Below, piece by piece: positions 19,120 to 30,461 of a stretch of DNA of 64,000 nucleotides. The notes under the pieces are model-generated. The model searched no databases, had not been told where the DNA came from, and saw only the letters and a program-made list of their open reading frames with translations. Positions within the stretch are counted from its first letter, which is position 1. Each line of letters starts with the position of its first letter. Location of the stretch: assembly GCF_002001105.1 (NCBI RefSeq), contig NZ_MUNP01000037.1, positions 39,553 through 103,552 on the forward strand, read 5' to 3'. Origin of the DNA: Rhodanobacter sp. C06. GTDB lineage: Bacteria > Pseudomonadota > Gammaproteobacteria > Xanthomonadales > Rhodanobacteraceae. The translations under genes and the position numbers were made by a program.

Positions 19120-20043
19120 TGCGGCGAGAAGGTGAAGGTCAGATCGCGTTGGAACACGCTCTCGAAACCCTTGTACGGCAGGGTCTTGGTGCGCAGGATG
19201 GCGTTTTCCACCGAACGCCGCCCCGCCTCGTCGTACGGGCAACTGGAATCGACCGTGGCACTCAGCACGTCGCCGCCCGGCAACTGCACAACGTGTACCT
19301 TGCACGGAACATTCGGCATGTTATCCGGCCTTAACCAATTCGGCGTGACCGCATTCTGAATGGCCGCGGCATATTCGTCGGAGAGATTGCTGTTCTGGGC
19401 GTTGTTGCCGGTCTGCCGCTGCGCGGCGTTGGGCAGGTCGGCCTGACCGTTCTCCTGGGCGTTCTTGAGATCCGCAAGTTGCTGCTTGGCCTGCCTGGCC
19501 TTGCTGTCCGCCTTCTTGGTCTGCGCCGAGGCGGCGTCCATCTTCGCGAACAGCTCGTCGATCTTCTTCAGTTCTTCCTTTTTCTTCTGCGCTGCCTGCG
19601 CGTCCAGCTCGGCCTGGCGCTGGCGCTGTTTCTCTTCCTGCAGCTTCTTCTCCTCGGCCTGCTGCAAGCCCTGCTCGACCACGCGCTCCTGGTCCTTGAG
19701 GTCGGGATGCTCGGGTGGTGGCGGCAGCGGCGCGACCTTGGGCTGCACCACCGGTGGTGGCACCGGCGGCGGCACGGCCGGCGGGGGCGGCACGGTATCC
19801 GGAATCGGCTTGGTCTTCACCGCCTTCGGCGGCGGGCTGCCGGTGGGGCCGATCAGGGTGGCCTCGATCACCGGCCCCTTCAGCTCCAGCGGGCGCGAGC
19901 AGGTGATCGGGTTCATCCACGCCGGCAGGTGCAAGGCGTTGAAGAACGCCTCGTAGCTGGCGCACGGCAGCACCGCGAGGAACAGGAACGCCACGATGCC
20001 GAGGTGCAGCAGGGCGGACAACACCACTGCCCGCGGGGTCGCC

Positions 20044-20057
<14 letters not shown>
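19116..20057 (-). CDS. tolA: Energy-transducing envelope protein TolA
   Basis: A 313-residue inner-membrane protein that couples TolQR proton flow to TolB and Pal. One N-terminal transmembrane helix (VVLSALLHLGIVAFLFLAVL) is followed by a polyproline segment (TVPPPPAVPPPVPPPVVQP). A long charged helix about 100 residues long, rich in Gln, Glu, Lys and Ala, follows, and then a C-terminal TolA domain (~225-313) with NVPCKVHVVQLPGGDV and SSCPYDEAGRRSVENAI, whose two cysteines could pair. Its start overlaps the tolR stop by 14 nt and its stop overlaps the tolB start, so translation is tightly coupled. Confidence 0.95.
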
Positions 20058-20505
<448 letters not shown>

Positions 20506-20519
20506 GTCGGACGCTCCGC

Positions 20520-21203
20520 TCAGGCCGCGTCGTCGGACTGGATCTGCCGCTGCAGCACGGAGGAGAACTCCTCCTGGAACACGTCGTAGCGCGAGGCGAT
20601 GCGCTCCACCTTGGTGGCGTAGCGGTTGTAGGCCCACTGCGCGGGGATCGCCGCGAACAGGCCCATCGCGGTGGCGATCAGCGCCTCGGAGATGTGCGGC
20701 GCGACCACCGCGATGGTGACGTCCTTCATGTCGCCCAGGCCCTGGAACGCGCCCATGATGCCCCACACCGTGCCGAACAGGCCCACATAGGGGCTGATCG
20801 AGCCGACGTTGGCGAGGAACTCCAGGTTGCGCTCCAGCGCGCCGATCTCGCGGGTACCGGCCACCTGCATCGCGCGCTCGGAACCCTCGATCACGCTGCG
20901 CTGGTCGTTGGTCTTGCGCTGGCGCTGGCGGGCGAATTCGCGGAAGCCCGACTCGAAGATGTTCTCCATGCCGTCGCTGGCGCCGCGGTGGCTCACTTCG
21001 CGGAACAGCTGGGCCAGGTCGCCGCCGGACCAGAAACGCTCCTCGAAGGTCTCCGCGTTCTCCAGCGCCGCCTTGGTCTGGCCGTACTTGCGGATGATGA
21101 TGACCCAGGACATGAAGGAGAACACCAGCAGGATCAGCAGCACGCCCTTCACGGGCAGGCTGGAGCCCGCGATCAGCTCGAAAATGTTCAATCCGCCGTT
21201 CAT
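20520..21203 (-). CDS. tolQ: TolQ proton-channel subunit
   Basis: A 227-residue inner-membrane protein of the MotA/TolQ/ExbB family, forming the proton channel with TolR. Three transmembrane segments are visible: VKGVLLILLVFSFMSWVIII near the N-terminus, ANVGSISPYVGLFGTVWGIM, and ISEALIATAMGLFAAIPAQW. The last two carry the conserved Thr/Gly/Pro residues. It starts the tolQRAB block, 31 bp after ybgC. Confidence 0.96.
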   Translation of the reverse strand: MNGGLNIFELIAGSSLPVKGVLLILLVFSFMSWVIIIRKYGQTKAALENAETFEERFWSGGDLAQLFREVSHRGASDGMENIFESGFREFARQRQRKTNDQRSVIEGSERAMQVAGTREIGALERNLEFLANVGSISPYVGLFGTVWGIMGAFQGLGDMKDVTIAVVAPHISEALIATAMGLFAAIPAQWAYNRYATKVERIASRYDVFQEEFSSVLQRQIQSDDAA

Positions 21204-21234
21204 TGCCTTGGGGTACTCCGCTTCGGCTGGGTGG

Positions 21235-21637
21235 TCAGGGGGCAGGTTCCAGGATCAGGTCCGCAGGGATCGCCACGGCGCGCATGCGCCGGGTGTCCAC
21301 ACAGGCCACGCGCACGCTGGCGCGGACCAGGCAGGCACCGTCGGCACGCTCGATCGTCTGGCCGAACAGGATACTGGCTGCGCGCCGTTCCTTGACAGCC
21401 ACCGTCACCGACAGTTCATCGTCTAGCAGGGCGGCGCGCAGGAAATCCAGCTGCATCTCGCGCACCAGGAAGGCCAGTCCGGTGCTTTCCTTGAACGCCA
21501 TCTGGCCGATGCCCAGCGCGCGCAGCCACTCGCTGCGGGCCCGCTCCAGGAAACGCAGGTAGCTGGCGTGGTAGACCACGCCGCCGGCGTCGGTGTCCTC
21601 CCAGTACACCCGCACCGGCCAGCGGAAGGGTTCGCGC

Positions 21638-21645
<8 letters not shown>
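21235..21645 (-). CDS. ybgC: Tol-Pal associated acyl-CoA thioesterase YbgC
   Basis: A 136-residue hotdog-fold thioesterase. The catalytic motif is [20 protein letters not shown], with the aspartate of [25 protein letters not shown] follows as in YbgC. In other proteobacteria it acts on short-chain acyl-CoA or acyl-ACP and sits first in the tol-pal operon, as here. Its start overlaps the ruvB stop by 8 nt. Confidence 0.94.
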
Positions 21646-22687
<1,042 letters not shown>

Positions 22688-22741
22688 GCGCGCATTATGC
22701 CGCAAGGCCTTGCCCCGCGAGCGGCAGTGCCGCTCGCAGGA

Positions 22742-24652
22742 TCAAATCTCGACCTGCGCGCCGAGTTCGATGAGGCGGTTGCCCGGGATCTGGAAATACG
22801 CGGTCGCCGGCAGCGCGTTCCGCGCCATGAAGACGAACAGCTTGTCGCGCCACAACGCCATGCCGGGACGACGCTTGTCGGCCACGATGTTCTCGCGCGA
22901 CAGGAAGAACGTGGTGTCCATCATGTCGAAGCCGAGGCCGGCGCGTGCGCATTGCGACAATGCCAGCGGCACGTTCGGGTCCTCGGCGAAGCCGAAGCGC
23001 AGCGCGATGCCGTGGAACTCGTCGCCCAGCGCGTCGATATGGATGCGTTCCTCGGCGTCGGCCACCGGCGTCTCCAGCATCTCCACCGTCAGCAGCACGT
23101 TGCGCTCATGCAGCACCTTGTTGTGCTTGAGGTTGTGCAGCAGCGCATGCGGCACCGCATTCTGGTTCGCGGTGAGGAACACCGCCGTGCCCGGCACGCG
23201 CAGCGGCGGGTGCTCGCGCATCGCCGCGATGAACGGCGCCAGCGCCAGGCCGCCCTGCTTGATCTCGCGCACCACCAGCTCGCGGCCACGGCGCCAGGTG
23301 GTCATCCAGGTGAACACCGCCAGCCCCAGTACCAGCGGGAACCAGCCGCCGTACTCGACCTTGATCAGGTTCGCGCCGAAGAACGACAGGTCGATCACCA
23401 GGAACAGCACGCCCGCCGCGATCACCGCCGGCAGTTTCCAGTGCCACTGCCGGCGCGCCACGACCAGCGCCAGCACCGTGGTGATGCTCATGGTACCGGT
23501 CACGGCGATGCCATAGGCCGCGCTCAGCTTTTCGGAGCTGCCGAAATGCAGCACCGCGAACAGCACCATCAGCAGCAGGAAGTTGTTGACCCAGGGCACG
23601 AAGATCTGCCCGGACATCTCGCGCGAGGTATGCACGATCGGCATGCGCATCGAATAGCCCAGCGACATCGCCTCGCGGGTCATCGAGAACGCGCCTGAGA
23701 TCACCGCCTGCGAGGCGATCACTGCCGCAGCGGTGGCCAGCGCGATCATCGGGTACAGCAGGATCGAAGGCACCAGCTTGAAGAACGGGCTGTCGATCGC
23801 CTCCGGGTGCATCAACAGCAGCGCGCCCTGCCCAAAATAATTCAGCAGCAACGCCGGAAGCACGAAGCCAAACCACGCCGCACGGATCGGCTTCTTGCCG
23901 AAATGCCCCATGTCGGCGTACAGCGCTTCGGCGCCAGTCAGCGCCAGCACCACGCCGCCCAGCGCGATGAAAGCCTGAATGCCGTGGCTGAAGAAGAACT
24001 TCACCGCATAACCCGGGTACACCGCGTACAGCACCTGTGGATGGCGCGCAATCATGTTCGCGCCAAGCAGCGCGATCACCACGAACCAGACCATCATCAC
24101 CGGCCCGAACAGCTTTCCCACGCGCTCGGTGCCGTGCCGCTGCAACAGGAACAGCAGGATCAGCACCACCACGGTGAGCGGCACGACCCACTCGCTCAGG
24201 CCGGGCGAGACGACCTTCACGCCCTCCACCGCGCCCAACACCGAGATCGCCGGCGTGATCACGCCGTCGCCGTAGAACAGCGACGCGCCGAAGATGCCGA
24301 GGATCACCAGCACCCAGCGCAGCCTGGGTTGCTCGCGCACGCAGCGCTGGGCCAGCGCCATCAGCGCCATGATGCCGCCCTCGCCCTTGTTGTCGGCACG
24401 CATGATGAACACCACGTACTTCAGCGACACCACCAGGATCTGCGCCCAGAAGATCAGCGACAGCACGCCGTAGACGCTGGCCGGCGTGGGGTGCATGCCG
24501 TCGTGGCTCAACGTCGTCTGCAAGGTGTACAGCGGGCTGGTGCCGATGTCGCCGTAGACCACGCCGATGGCACCCACGGCCAAGGCGGCAAGGCGCCGCT
24601 TGGTTTCGGCGGCGGCATCGCCGCCGGCAACGGTAGGGTTCACTTGGTTCAA
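22742..24652 (-). CDS. kup: Kup-family potassium uptake permease
   Basis: A 636-residue inner-membrane K+/H+ symporter. The family start [18 protein letters not shown] is present, followed by about 12 transmembrane helices with the conserved [12 protein letters not shown] loop, [20 protein letters not shown] and a ~150-residue cytosolic C-terminal domain ending [12 protein letters not shown]. The ATG at 24652 overlaps the ruvA stop by 4 nt (ATGA), so it is translationally coupled to ruvA and sits inside what is in many bacteria a contiguous ruvCAB operon. Function is clear; the reason for the position is not. Confidence 0.96.
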   Translation of the reverse strand: MNQVNPTVAGGDAAAETKRRLAALAVGAIGVVYGDIGTSPLYTLQTTLSHDGMHPTPASVYGVLSLIFWAQILVVSLKYVVFIMRADNKGEGGIMALMALAQRCVREQPRLRWVLVILGIFGASLFYGDGVITPAISVLGAVEGVKVVSPGLSEWVVPLTVVVLILLFLLQRHGTERVGKLFGPVMMVWFVVIALLGANMIARHPQVLYAVYPGYAVKFFFSHGIQAFIALGGVVLALTGAEALYADMGHFGKKPIRAAWFGFVLPALLLNYFGQGALLLMHPEAIDSPFFKLVPSILLYPMIALATAAAVIASQAVISGAFSMTREAMSLGYSMRMPIVHTSREMSGQIFVPWVNNFLLLMVLFAVLHFGSSEKLSAAYGIAVTGTMSITTVLALVVARRQWHWKLPAVIAAGVLFLVIDLSFFGANLIKVEYGGWFPLVLGLAVFTWMTTWRRGRELVVREIKQGGLALAPFIAAMREHPPLRVPGTAVFLTANQNAVPHALLHNLKHNKVLHERNVLLTVEMLETPVADAEERIHIDALGDEFHGIALRFGFAEDPNVPLALSQCARAGLGFDMMDTTFFLSRENIVADKRRPGMALWRDKLFVFMARNALPATAYFQIPGNRLIELGAQVEI

Positions 24653-25242
24653 CTCCCCAGCGCGGCGCGCAGCGCCTTGCGGATGATGGCTTCGGCGCTG
24701 TCGCCGTCAACGGCGACCTTCTGCACCAGGCGGGTGACTTCGGCGGGCTTGTAGCCCAGCTGCTGCAGCGCCACGGTGGCCTCGCCGGCCGCATCCAGCG
24801 GTGCACCGGTCGCCGCGGCGCCCGGCAGGCTCGCGGCCATGCCGTCCACGCGGTCGCGCAGTTCCACCACGATGCGTTCGGCGGTCTTCTTGCCGATGCC
24901 GGGGATCTTGGTCAGTGCCACCACGTCGCCGGCATGCACCAGGCGCGCGAAATCGCTGGTGGAGACGCCGGACAGCACTGCCAGCGCGATCTTCGCGCCG
25001 ATCCCCGAAACCTTCTGCAGGTTGCGGAACAGCGTGCGCTCGGCCTCCTGCAGGAAGCCGTACAGCGCCACGCTGTCTTCCTTCTGCGCGTAATGGGTGA
25101 GCAGCACCACTTCCTTGCCCAGTCCCGGCAGATCGTAGATGGTGGACATCGGCGCCTCCAGCTCGTAGCCGATGCCGCCCACTTCCACCAGCAGCCAGGG
25201 CGGCTGCTTCGACACGAGCGTCCCGCGCAGGCGACCGATCAT
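24649..25242 (-). CDS. ruvA: Holliday junction DNA-binding protein RuvA
   Basis: A 197-residue junction-recognition subunit of RuvAB. An N-terminal OB fold ([27 protein letters not shown]) is followed by tandem helix-hairpin-helix motifs ([20 protein letters not shown] and [20 protein letters not shown]) and a C-terminal three-helix domain that contacts RuvB ([19 protein letters not shown]). The start overlaps the ruvC stop by 4 nt and the stop overlaps the kup start by 4 nt. Confidence 0.97.
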   Translation of the reverse strand: MIGRLRGTLVSKQPPWLLVEVGGIGYELEAPMSTIYDLPGLGKEVVLLTHYAQKEDSVALYGFLQEAERTLFRNLQKVSGIGAKIALAVLSGVSTSDFARLVHAGDVVALTKIPGIGKKTAERIVVELRDRVDGMAASLPGAAATGAPLDAAGEATVALQQLGYKPAEVTRLVQKVAVDGDSAEAIIRKALRAALGS

Positions 25243-25757
25243 CGCCGCCTCCATGCCGTGCGCGGAATGCCCACGCGCTGCAAGCTGGCACGCGTGTGCG
25301 CATGCGCCACCGCGATCGCCAGTGCATCGGCGGCATCGGCCTGCAGCGGCCCCTTCAGGCCCAGCAGGATGCCGACCATGTGCTGCACCTGCGCCTTGTC
25401 GCCGCGGCCCGTGCCGACCACGGCCTGCTTCACTTCCGTCGCTGCGTACTCGTGCACCGCGATTCCCCGGCTCACCACCGCGCAGATCGCGGCACCCCTC
25501 GCCTGTCCCAGCTTCAAGGCCGAATCGGCGTTGCGCGCCATGAACACGCGCTCGATGCCGCACTCGTCCGGTCGATGGGCGGCGATGATGTCATTCAGTT
25601 CGTCAAAAATGCGTTTCAGGCGCAGCGGGAAGCTGGCTTCGCCAGCGACTGCCAGCGCGCCATGGAACACGTGCGTGAGCTTGCCGGCGGCATCGACGTC
25701 GATGATGCCCACGCCGGTGCGCTGACTGCCGGGGTCGATGCCGAGGATGCGCGTCAT
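25239..25757 (-). CDS. ruvC: Holliday junction resolvase RuvC
   Basis: A 172-residue homodimeric endonuclease that resolves Holliday junctions. The four acidic catalytic positions are recognisable: D in [13 protein letters not shown] in CGIERVF, and the two aspartates of DAADALAIA. The DNA-contacting [21 protein letters not shown] is intact. It begins the ruv group, 36 bp after yebC, and overlaps ruvA. Confidence 0.97.
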   Translation of the reverse strand: MTRILGIDPGSQRTGVGIIDVDAAGKLTHVFHGALAVAGEASFPLRLKRIFDELNDIIAAHRPDECGIERVFMARNADSALKLGQARGAAICAVVSRGIAVHEYAATEVKQAVVGTGRGDKAQVQHMVGILLGLKGPLQADAADALAIAVAHAHTRASLQRVGIPRTAWRRR

Positions 25758-25793
25758 CGCGGAATCGGTTCGCTCTGGCGCCGCGACGGCGGC

Positions 25794-26522
25794 TCAGCCG
25801 CCGCTCTCGGCCGGCAGCAAGGCGTTGTGATAGACCTCGCTCACGTCGTCGAGGCCATCGAGCTTGTCGAGCATCGCGGTGAGCGCTTCCAGCGCCTCGC
25901 CGGTCACCGCCACGCGGTTGTTCGGGCGCATGCCCACGCCGGCGTGTTCGGCGCCAAGGCCGGCCGCGATCAGCGCCTGCTGCACCGCCTCGAAACTCTC
26001 CGGCGCGCACAGCACCGTGCTCTCGCCGCCTTCGTTGACCACGTCGTCAGCGCCGGCTTCCAGCGCCGCTTCCAGCACCTTTTCTTCCTTCGCCGCGTCG
26101 CCACCGGTGGCGAAGGCCAGCTCGCCGCAGCGGGTGAACTGGAACGCCACCGAGCCCGAGGTGCCGAGGTTGCCGCCGTGCCTGGTCAGCGCGTGGCGCA
26201 CGTCGGCCACGGTGCGCACGGGGTTGTCGGTGAAGCAGTCGATGATCAGCGCGATGCCGCCGGGACCGTAGCCTTCGTAGCGCATCTCCTCGCCGGCGCC
26301 ATCGGCACCCGAGCCGCGCTTGATCGCGCGCTCGATGGTGTCCTTGGTCATGTTCGCCGCGAGCGCCTTGTCCACTGCGGCGCGCAGGCGCGGATTGCTC
26401 GCCGGGTCGGCCACGCCGGCGCGCGTGGCGACGGTGATCTCGCGGATCAGCTTGGTGAACACCTTGGCGCGCTTGGCGTCCTCGGCGTTCTTGCGGCCTT
26501 CGATGGACGGACCTCTACCCAT
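25794..26522 (-). CDS. yebC: YebC/PmpR family regulatory protein
   Basis: A 242-residue cytoplasmic protein of the TACO1/YebC family, reported in different bacteria as a transcription regulator or a translation factor easing ribosome stalling. The invariant start is [40 protein letters not shown] and the acidic middle and C-terminal domains are typical. It lies directly upstream of ruvC, the conserved arrangement in gammaproteobacteria. Confidence 0.95.
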   Translation of the reverse strand: MGRGPSIEGRKNAEDAKRAKVFTKLIREITVATRAGVADPASNPRLRAAVDKALAANMTKDTIERAIKRGSGADGAGEEMRYEGYGPGGIALIIDCFTDNPVRTVADVRHALTRHGGNLGTSGSVAFQFTRCGELAFATGGDAAKEEKVLEAALEAGADDVVNEGGESTVLCAPESFEAVQQALIAAGLGAEHAGVGMRPNNRVAVTGEALEALTAMLDKLDGLDDVSEVYHNALLPAESGG

Positions 26523-26603
26523 GGGGACACCCGGACTCGGTTCAAAAAGGACAAGCGGACGATTTTACCGCAAGACGGGCGGATCGCCGCCAGTGCACCG
26601 CGC

Positions 26604-27236
26604 TCAAGCCGCCGTGGTGTCGAAATGGCCATGCCGCAGGAACGCGGTCACCAGACGCGCCACTTCCTGCGAGAACAGCAGGCCGGTGTGGTTGGCCTCG
26701 ACCACGCAGTGGTCGGCCACGCCGGGCAGCCGGGTTTCCTCCACCGCCACGGTGCCGTCGTGCTCGCCGGCCAGCTGGCCCAGCATCGCCCCCAGCCCCA
26801 GCGGCAGGCGGCCGGCGATCACGCCGACCTCGCGCGGGCCGTCCCAGCGCTCGAGACCCTGCTCCAGCAGGCTGCGGTTGTGCCCCAGCAGCACTTCGCC
26901 GCCACGCCCCCACGTGGCGAAGGCGCGCGCCGCCGCACTGCCCTTGAGCGGCGAGCCAAGGCAGACCACGCGCCCCGGCGGCAGCGTCTCCGCGTCGAGG
27001 CAGGCGCGCAGCGCCAAGAGGCCACCCAGGCTGTGCCCCACCAGGTGCACCGCGTCGGGTGCGCAATCGCCCATCCGCGCCTGCAGCCGCGCGAGGATGC
27101 GCTGCTGCGACGAGGCCACGCTGAGGTAGTCGAAGCGGTGCACGCGGTAGCCGTCGGCGATCAACCGACGGTGCAGCATGCCCAGCGCGAAGCCGCGCAT
27201 CCACAGGCCGTGCAGCAGGATGATGTGTTCGGTCAT
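26604..27236 (-). CDS. Alpha/beta-fold hydrolase, lipase-like
   Basis: A 210-residue soluble hydrolase. After a short N-terminus (MTEHIILLHGLWMRGFAL) with the HG oxyanion element, the nucleophile elbow is GHSLGG (VHLVGHSLGGLLAL). A late histidine in EANHTGLLFS is the probable catalytic base, with an aspartate in the AGEHDGTV or GVADHCVV segment. The pattern suggests a small triacylglycerol-lipase/PGAP1-like esterase, but the substrate is unknown. There is no export signal. An in-frame ATG at 27311 would add 25 residues without family character. It sits between aspS and yebC on the same strand. Confidence 0.85.
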   Translation of the reverse strand: MTEHIILLHGLWMRGFALGMLHRRLIADGYRVHRFDYLSVASSQQRILARLQARMGDCAPDAVHLVGHSLGGLLALRACLDAETLPPGRVVCLGSPLKGSAAARAFATWGRGGEVLLGHNRSLLEQGLERWDGPREVGVIAGRLPLGLGAMLGQLAGEHDGTVAVEETRLPGVADHCVVEANHTGLLFSQEVARLVTAFLRHGHFDTTAA

Positions 27237-27341
27237 GCGCGAAAGTGCCTGGATACACCGACGGAGACGACGAGCGAGCCCGCCCCCGATGGGGCAAAAC
27301 CCGTGAGTCACGAAACCGGCCGGTCCCTGGCCCGCGGCGGC

Positions 27342-29114
27342 TCAGCCGTGCAGTTTGTCCGCCGCGGCGACGCGCACGTGCAGCTCCTTGAGCTGCGGCT
27401 CCGAGACCATCGACGGCGCGTCGGTCATCAAGTCCTGCGCGCTGGTGGTCTTGGGGAAGGCGATCACGTCGCGGATCGACTCGGTACCGGCCATCAGGGC
27501 GGCGATGCGATCGATGCCGAAGGCCAGGCCGCCGTGCGGTGGCGCGCCGAATTTCAGCGCCTTGAGCAGGAAGCCGAACTTCGCCTCGGCCTCGTCCGCG
27601 CCGATGCCGAGCAGCTCGAACACCGCGCTCTGCATCTCGGGGCGATGGATGCGGATCGAGCCGCCGCCGATCTCGTTGCCGTTGAGCACCATGTCGTAAC
27701 CGCGGCTCACCGCGGTGGCGGCGTGGCTCTTGAGATCCGCGATGTCGTCGATCTTCGGTGCGGTGAACGGGTGATGCAGTGCCACGTGGCGCTGCGCCTC
27801 CTCGTCGTACTCGAACATCGGGAAGTCGGTGACCCAGAGCGGCTTCCAGCCTTCGGCGACCAGACCGCGGTCCTTGACGACCTTCAGGCGCAGCGCGCCC
27901 ATGAAGTCGGTGACCGTCTTCCACTTGCCTGCGCCCACGAACACGATGTCGCCCGAAGCGGCGCCGGTCGCCTTGAGCACGGTATCCAGCGCCGCGTCGT
28001 CGAGGAACTTCGCCACCGGCGAGTTGATGCCTTCGCGGCCCCTGGCGAGATCCTCGACCTTGAGCCAGGCCAAGCCCTTGGCGCCGTAGCGCGCCACGTA
28101 TTCGGTGAGGCCGTCGATTTCCTTGCGCGACAGCGTGCTGCCTCCCGGCACGCACAGCGCGGCCACCCGGCCAGCCGGGTCGTTCGCCGGCTCGGCGAAC
28201 ACCTTGAACTCGACGTGCTTCAGCGCGTCGGCCACGTCCACCAGCTCCAGCGCGATGCGCAGGTCGGGCTTGTCCGAACCGTAGCGACGCATCGCCTCGG
28301 CCCAGGTCATGCGCGGGAACGTCGCGTCCAGCTCGACGCCCTGCACTTCCTTGAACACGTGGCGGATCAGCTCCTCCACGAAGTCCTGCACGTCCCGTTC
28401 CTCGACGAAGGCGAACTCGAGGTCGAGCTGGGTGAATTCGGGCTGGCGATCGGCGCGCAGGTCCTCGTCGCGGAAGCAGCGCGCGATCTGGTAGTAGCGG
28501 TCGAAGCCGGCCATCATCAGGATCTGCTTGAACAGCTGCGGCGACTGCGGCAGCGCGTAGAACTGGCCCGGATGCACGCGGCTGGGCACCAGGTAGTCGC
28601 GCGCGCCCTCGGGCGTGGCCTTGGTCAGGATCGGCGTCTCGATGTCCTGGAAGCCGCGTGCATCGAGATAACGGCGCAGCGCCTGCACCAGCTTGATGCG
28701 CTTGCGCATCATTGCCTGCATCTCGGGGCGGCGCAGGTCGAGGTAGCGGTAAGTCATCCGCATGTCCTCGTTCGGGTTCTCGTGCAGCGCGAACGGCAGG
28801 TCCTTCGCGGCGTTGAGGATCTCCACCTTGTCCGCCAGCACTTCCACCGTGCCGGTGCGCAGCTTGTCGTTCACCGACAGGCGCTTGCGCAGCGTACCGG
28901 TGACGCGCACGCAGTACTCGTTGCCGATCTCGCCGGCCACCACGAATGCGGCGGCGTTCTCGCGCTCCACCACCACCTGCGCCAAGCCCTCGTGGTCGCG
29001 CAGGTCGACGAAGGCCACATGGGCCTGCAGGCGGATCTTGTTGACCCAACCGCACAAGGTGACGGTCTGGCCGACCAGCGACTCGTCGATGAGGCCGCAG
29101 TAATGCGTGCGCAT
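27342..29114 (-). CDS. aspS: Aspartyl-tRNA synthetase
   Basis: A 590-residue class II synthetase. An N-terminal OB-fold anticodon domain ([26 protein letters not shown]) precedes the catalytic core, which has motif 2 ([18 protein letters not shown]), the bacterial GAD insertion (about residues 290-410) and motif 3 ([15 protein letters not shown]). The bacterial-type length is normal. Whether it also charges tRNA-Asn (non-discriminating type) cannot be settled here; no gatCAB or asnS lies in the window. The upstream gap (124 bp) holds a T-rich GATTTTAGC box that may contain its promoter. Confidence 0.97.
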   Translation of the reverse strand: MRTHYCGLIDESLVGQTVTLCGWVNKIRLQAHVAFVDLRDHEGLAQVVVERENAAAFVVAGEIGNEYCVRVTGTLRKRLSVNDKLRTGTVEVLADKVEILNAAKDLPFALHENPNEDMRMTYRYLDLRRPEMQAMMRKRIKLVQALRRYLDARGFQDIETPILTKATPEGARDYLVPSRVHPGQFYALPQSPQLFKQILMMAGFDRYYQIARCFRDEDLRADRQPEFTQLDLEFAFVEERDVQDFVEELIRHVFKEVQGVELDATFPRMTWAEAMRRYGSDKPDLRIALELVDVADALKHVEFKVFAEPANDPAGRVAALCVPGGSTLSRKEIDGLTEYVARYGAKGLAWLKVEDLARGREGINSPVAKFLDDAALDTVLKATGAASGDIVFVGAGKWKTVTDFMGALRLKVVKDRGLVAEGWKPLWVTDFPMFEYDEEAQRHVALHHPFTAPKIDDIADLKSHAATAVSRGYDMVLNGNEIGGGSIRIHRPEMQSAVFELLGIGADEAEAKFGFLLKALKFGAPPHGGLAFGIDRIAALMAGTESIRDVIAFPKTTSAQDLMTDAPSMVSEPQLKELHVRVAAADKLHG

Positions 29115-29238
29115 GCGCTTGGAACTCCGGGCCGCAGCCCCTGGGAAACGGGAGGAAAGACCGGGGATTTTAGCAGGCTGCCGGGAAACTGCCTTCCCGC
29201 ACGTTCCCGGCTCGCCGCGCCGGAGGTCGACGGCGGGA

Positions 29239-29766
29239 CTACCAGCGTGGCCGGCCGCCGCGGGCGTCGCGGAACTGGCCGCGGCATCCGCCCTTCACCC
29301 ACACGCTGTAGGGATCGCTGCCCCAGGTACGGCCCTCGACGCAGGCTGCGTCGGACATCTGCCGCGACAGCTCGGAGTAGCGCCACGGCATCTGGCAACG
29401 GGTGCCGCGACTGTCATTGCTGGCGCAATAGACTTCCTGGCCGCCGCGATCGCCACCATAGCCGGGGCGGCCGTAGCCACGTGCGTTGCTGAAGTTGCCG
29501 CGGCAGCCGCCCTTGATCCAGACGCTGTAGGGGTCACTGCCCCAGGTCTGGCCCTCGATGCAGGCCGCCTTGGACATCTGCTGGGCGAGCACCGAATCAC
29601 GCCATGGCATCTGGCAGCGCGAACCGCGGGTGTCGTTGCTGGCGCAATAGAGTTCCTGGCTCTGGCCGCGATCGCCGTAACCCTGCGCCCGCGCGTCGCG
29701 CGCGGCGAAGCCCGTGGCTGCCAGCAGCGTGCCGGCAGCCAGCACGACCTTGAGCACAATGTGCAT
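29239..29766 (-). CDS. Exported DUF3011 protein with an internal duplication
   Basis: A 175-residue secreted protein. The signal peptide is [20 protein letters not shown], with cleavage near ARAQG. The mature protein is two near-identical ~57-residue DUF3011 units. Each contains YCASND(T/S)RG(S/T)RCQMPWR, AAC(I/V)EG(Q/T/R)[10 protein letters not shown] and KGGCRG, so each unit has four cysteines, presumably forming disulfides in the periplasm. A Gly/Arg/Tyr linker joins them and the tail is RGGRPRW. Function is unknown. An upstream ATG at 29814 would place the signal peptide internally, so 29766 is chosen. It sits between fmdB and aspS. Confidence 0.88.
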   Translation of the reverse strand: MHIVLKVVLAAGTLLAATGFAARDARAQGYGDRGQSQELYCASNDTRGSRCQMPWRDSVLAQQMSKAACIEGQTWGSDPYSVWIKGGCRGNFSNARGYGRPGYGGDRGGQEVYCASNDSRGTRCQMPWRYSELSRQMSDAACVEGRTWGSDPYSVWVKGGCRGQFRDARGGRPRW

Positions 29767-29871
29767 GACGGCCCTTCCATGACAGTGGTGGTGCCGCCAA
29801 GGTAACCGAGCCACCGGCAGGCGGGTACTGCACGGCAGCTACCGCGGCATGCGGCGATTCAGCTTGCGCGC

Positions 29872-30174
29872 TCAGTCGCTCGACGAGGTACTGGCAGCCG
29901 GTGCCGCGGCGGGTACAGGTGCAGGAGAAGCCGCAGGCGCGGCGGCCGGGGCGGCGGCGGTGTCGCCGGCCAGGTTGCGCTTCTTGTCGCCGTCCTTCTT
30001 GAAATCGGTCTCGTACCAGCCGCCGCCGGCCAGCCGGAACGAGGGCGCGCTCACGCGTCGGCGCACCTTGGGCGCGCCGCACTCGGGGCAATCGACGGGG
30101 TCGGCATCGGACAGTTTCTGCAGGCGATCGTAGCGGTGACCGCACTGGCTGCATTCGAATTCATAGATGGGCAT
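29872..30174 (-). CDS. FmdB-family zinc-ribbon protein
   Basis: A 100-residue protein. The N-terminal zinc ribbon MPIYEFECSQCGH...CPECG holds two CxxC pairs separated by ~18 residues, as in the FmdB/CxxC_CxxC_SSSS family. SAPSFRLAGGGWYETDFKK completes the conserved domain (~60 residues). The rest is a low-complexity Ala/Pro tail ending STSSSD. Role is unknown; in related bacteria it lies just upstream of aspS, here with the DUF3011 gene in between. Confidence 0.88.
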   Translation of the reverse strand: MPIYEFECSQCGHRYDRLQKLSDADPVDCPECGAPKVRRRVSAPSFRLAGGGWYETDFKKDGDKKRNLAGDTAAAPAAAPAASPAPVPAAAPAASTSSSD

Positions 30175-30461
30175 GGGCACTCCGGAACCGCCGGATCGCC
30201 GCGCCCGGACCGGGCAGGCGACGCGACAGCATCCCATTATTCGGGCCGCGCCAGCGCTTTTCAATGCGCCATGTGGGGCATGGACAGGCGCGGACGGACG
30301 CGGCAGGCTGGACATCAGGGGAAGTCCGCACCGCCGATGCGGCGCACCCTGACATGCGCAAGCTGCCTCATTTGGACGTCTATACGGCTGTTGACGAACA
30401 ACGACCGCGGCATTAGCCTGCGATTGTTGCGCCGCACCAACCACTTCCCCGGGGAGACACC

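Noticed and set aside
25296..29492. Plus-strand open frame of 1398 codons
   Set aside because: It spans the antisense of ruvC, yebC, the hydrolase and aspS, with no recognisable motif, no ribosome binding site and shadow-type composition.
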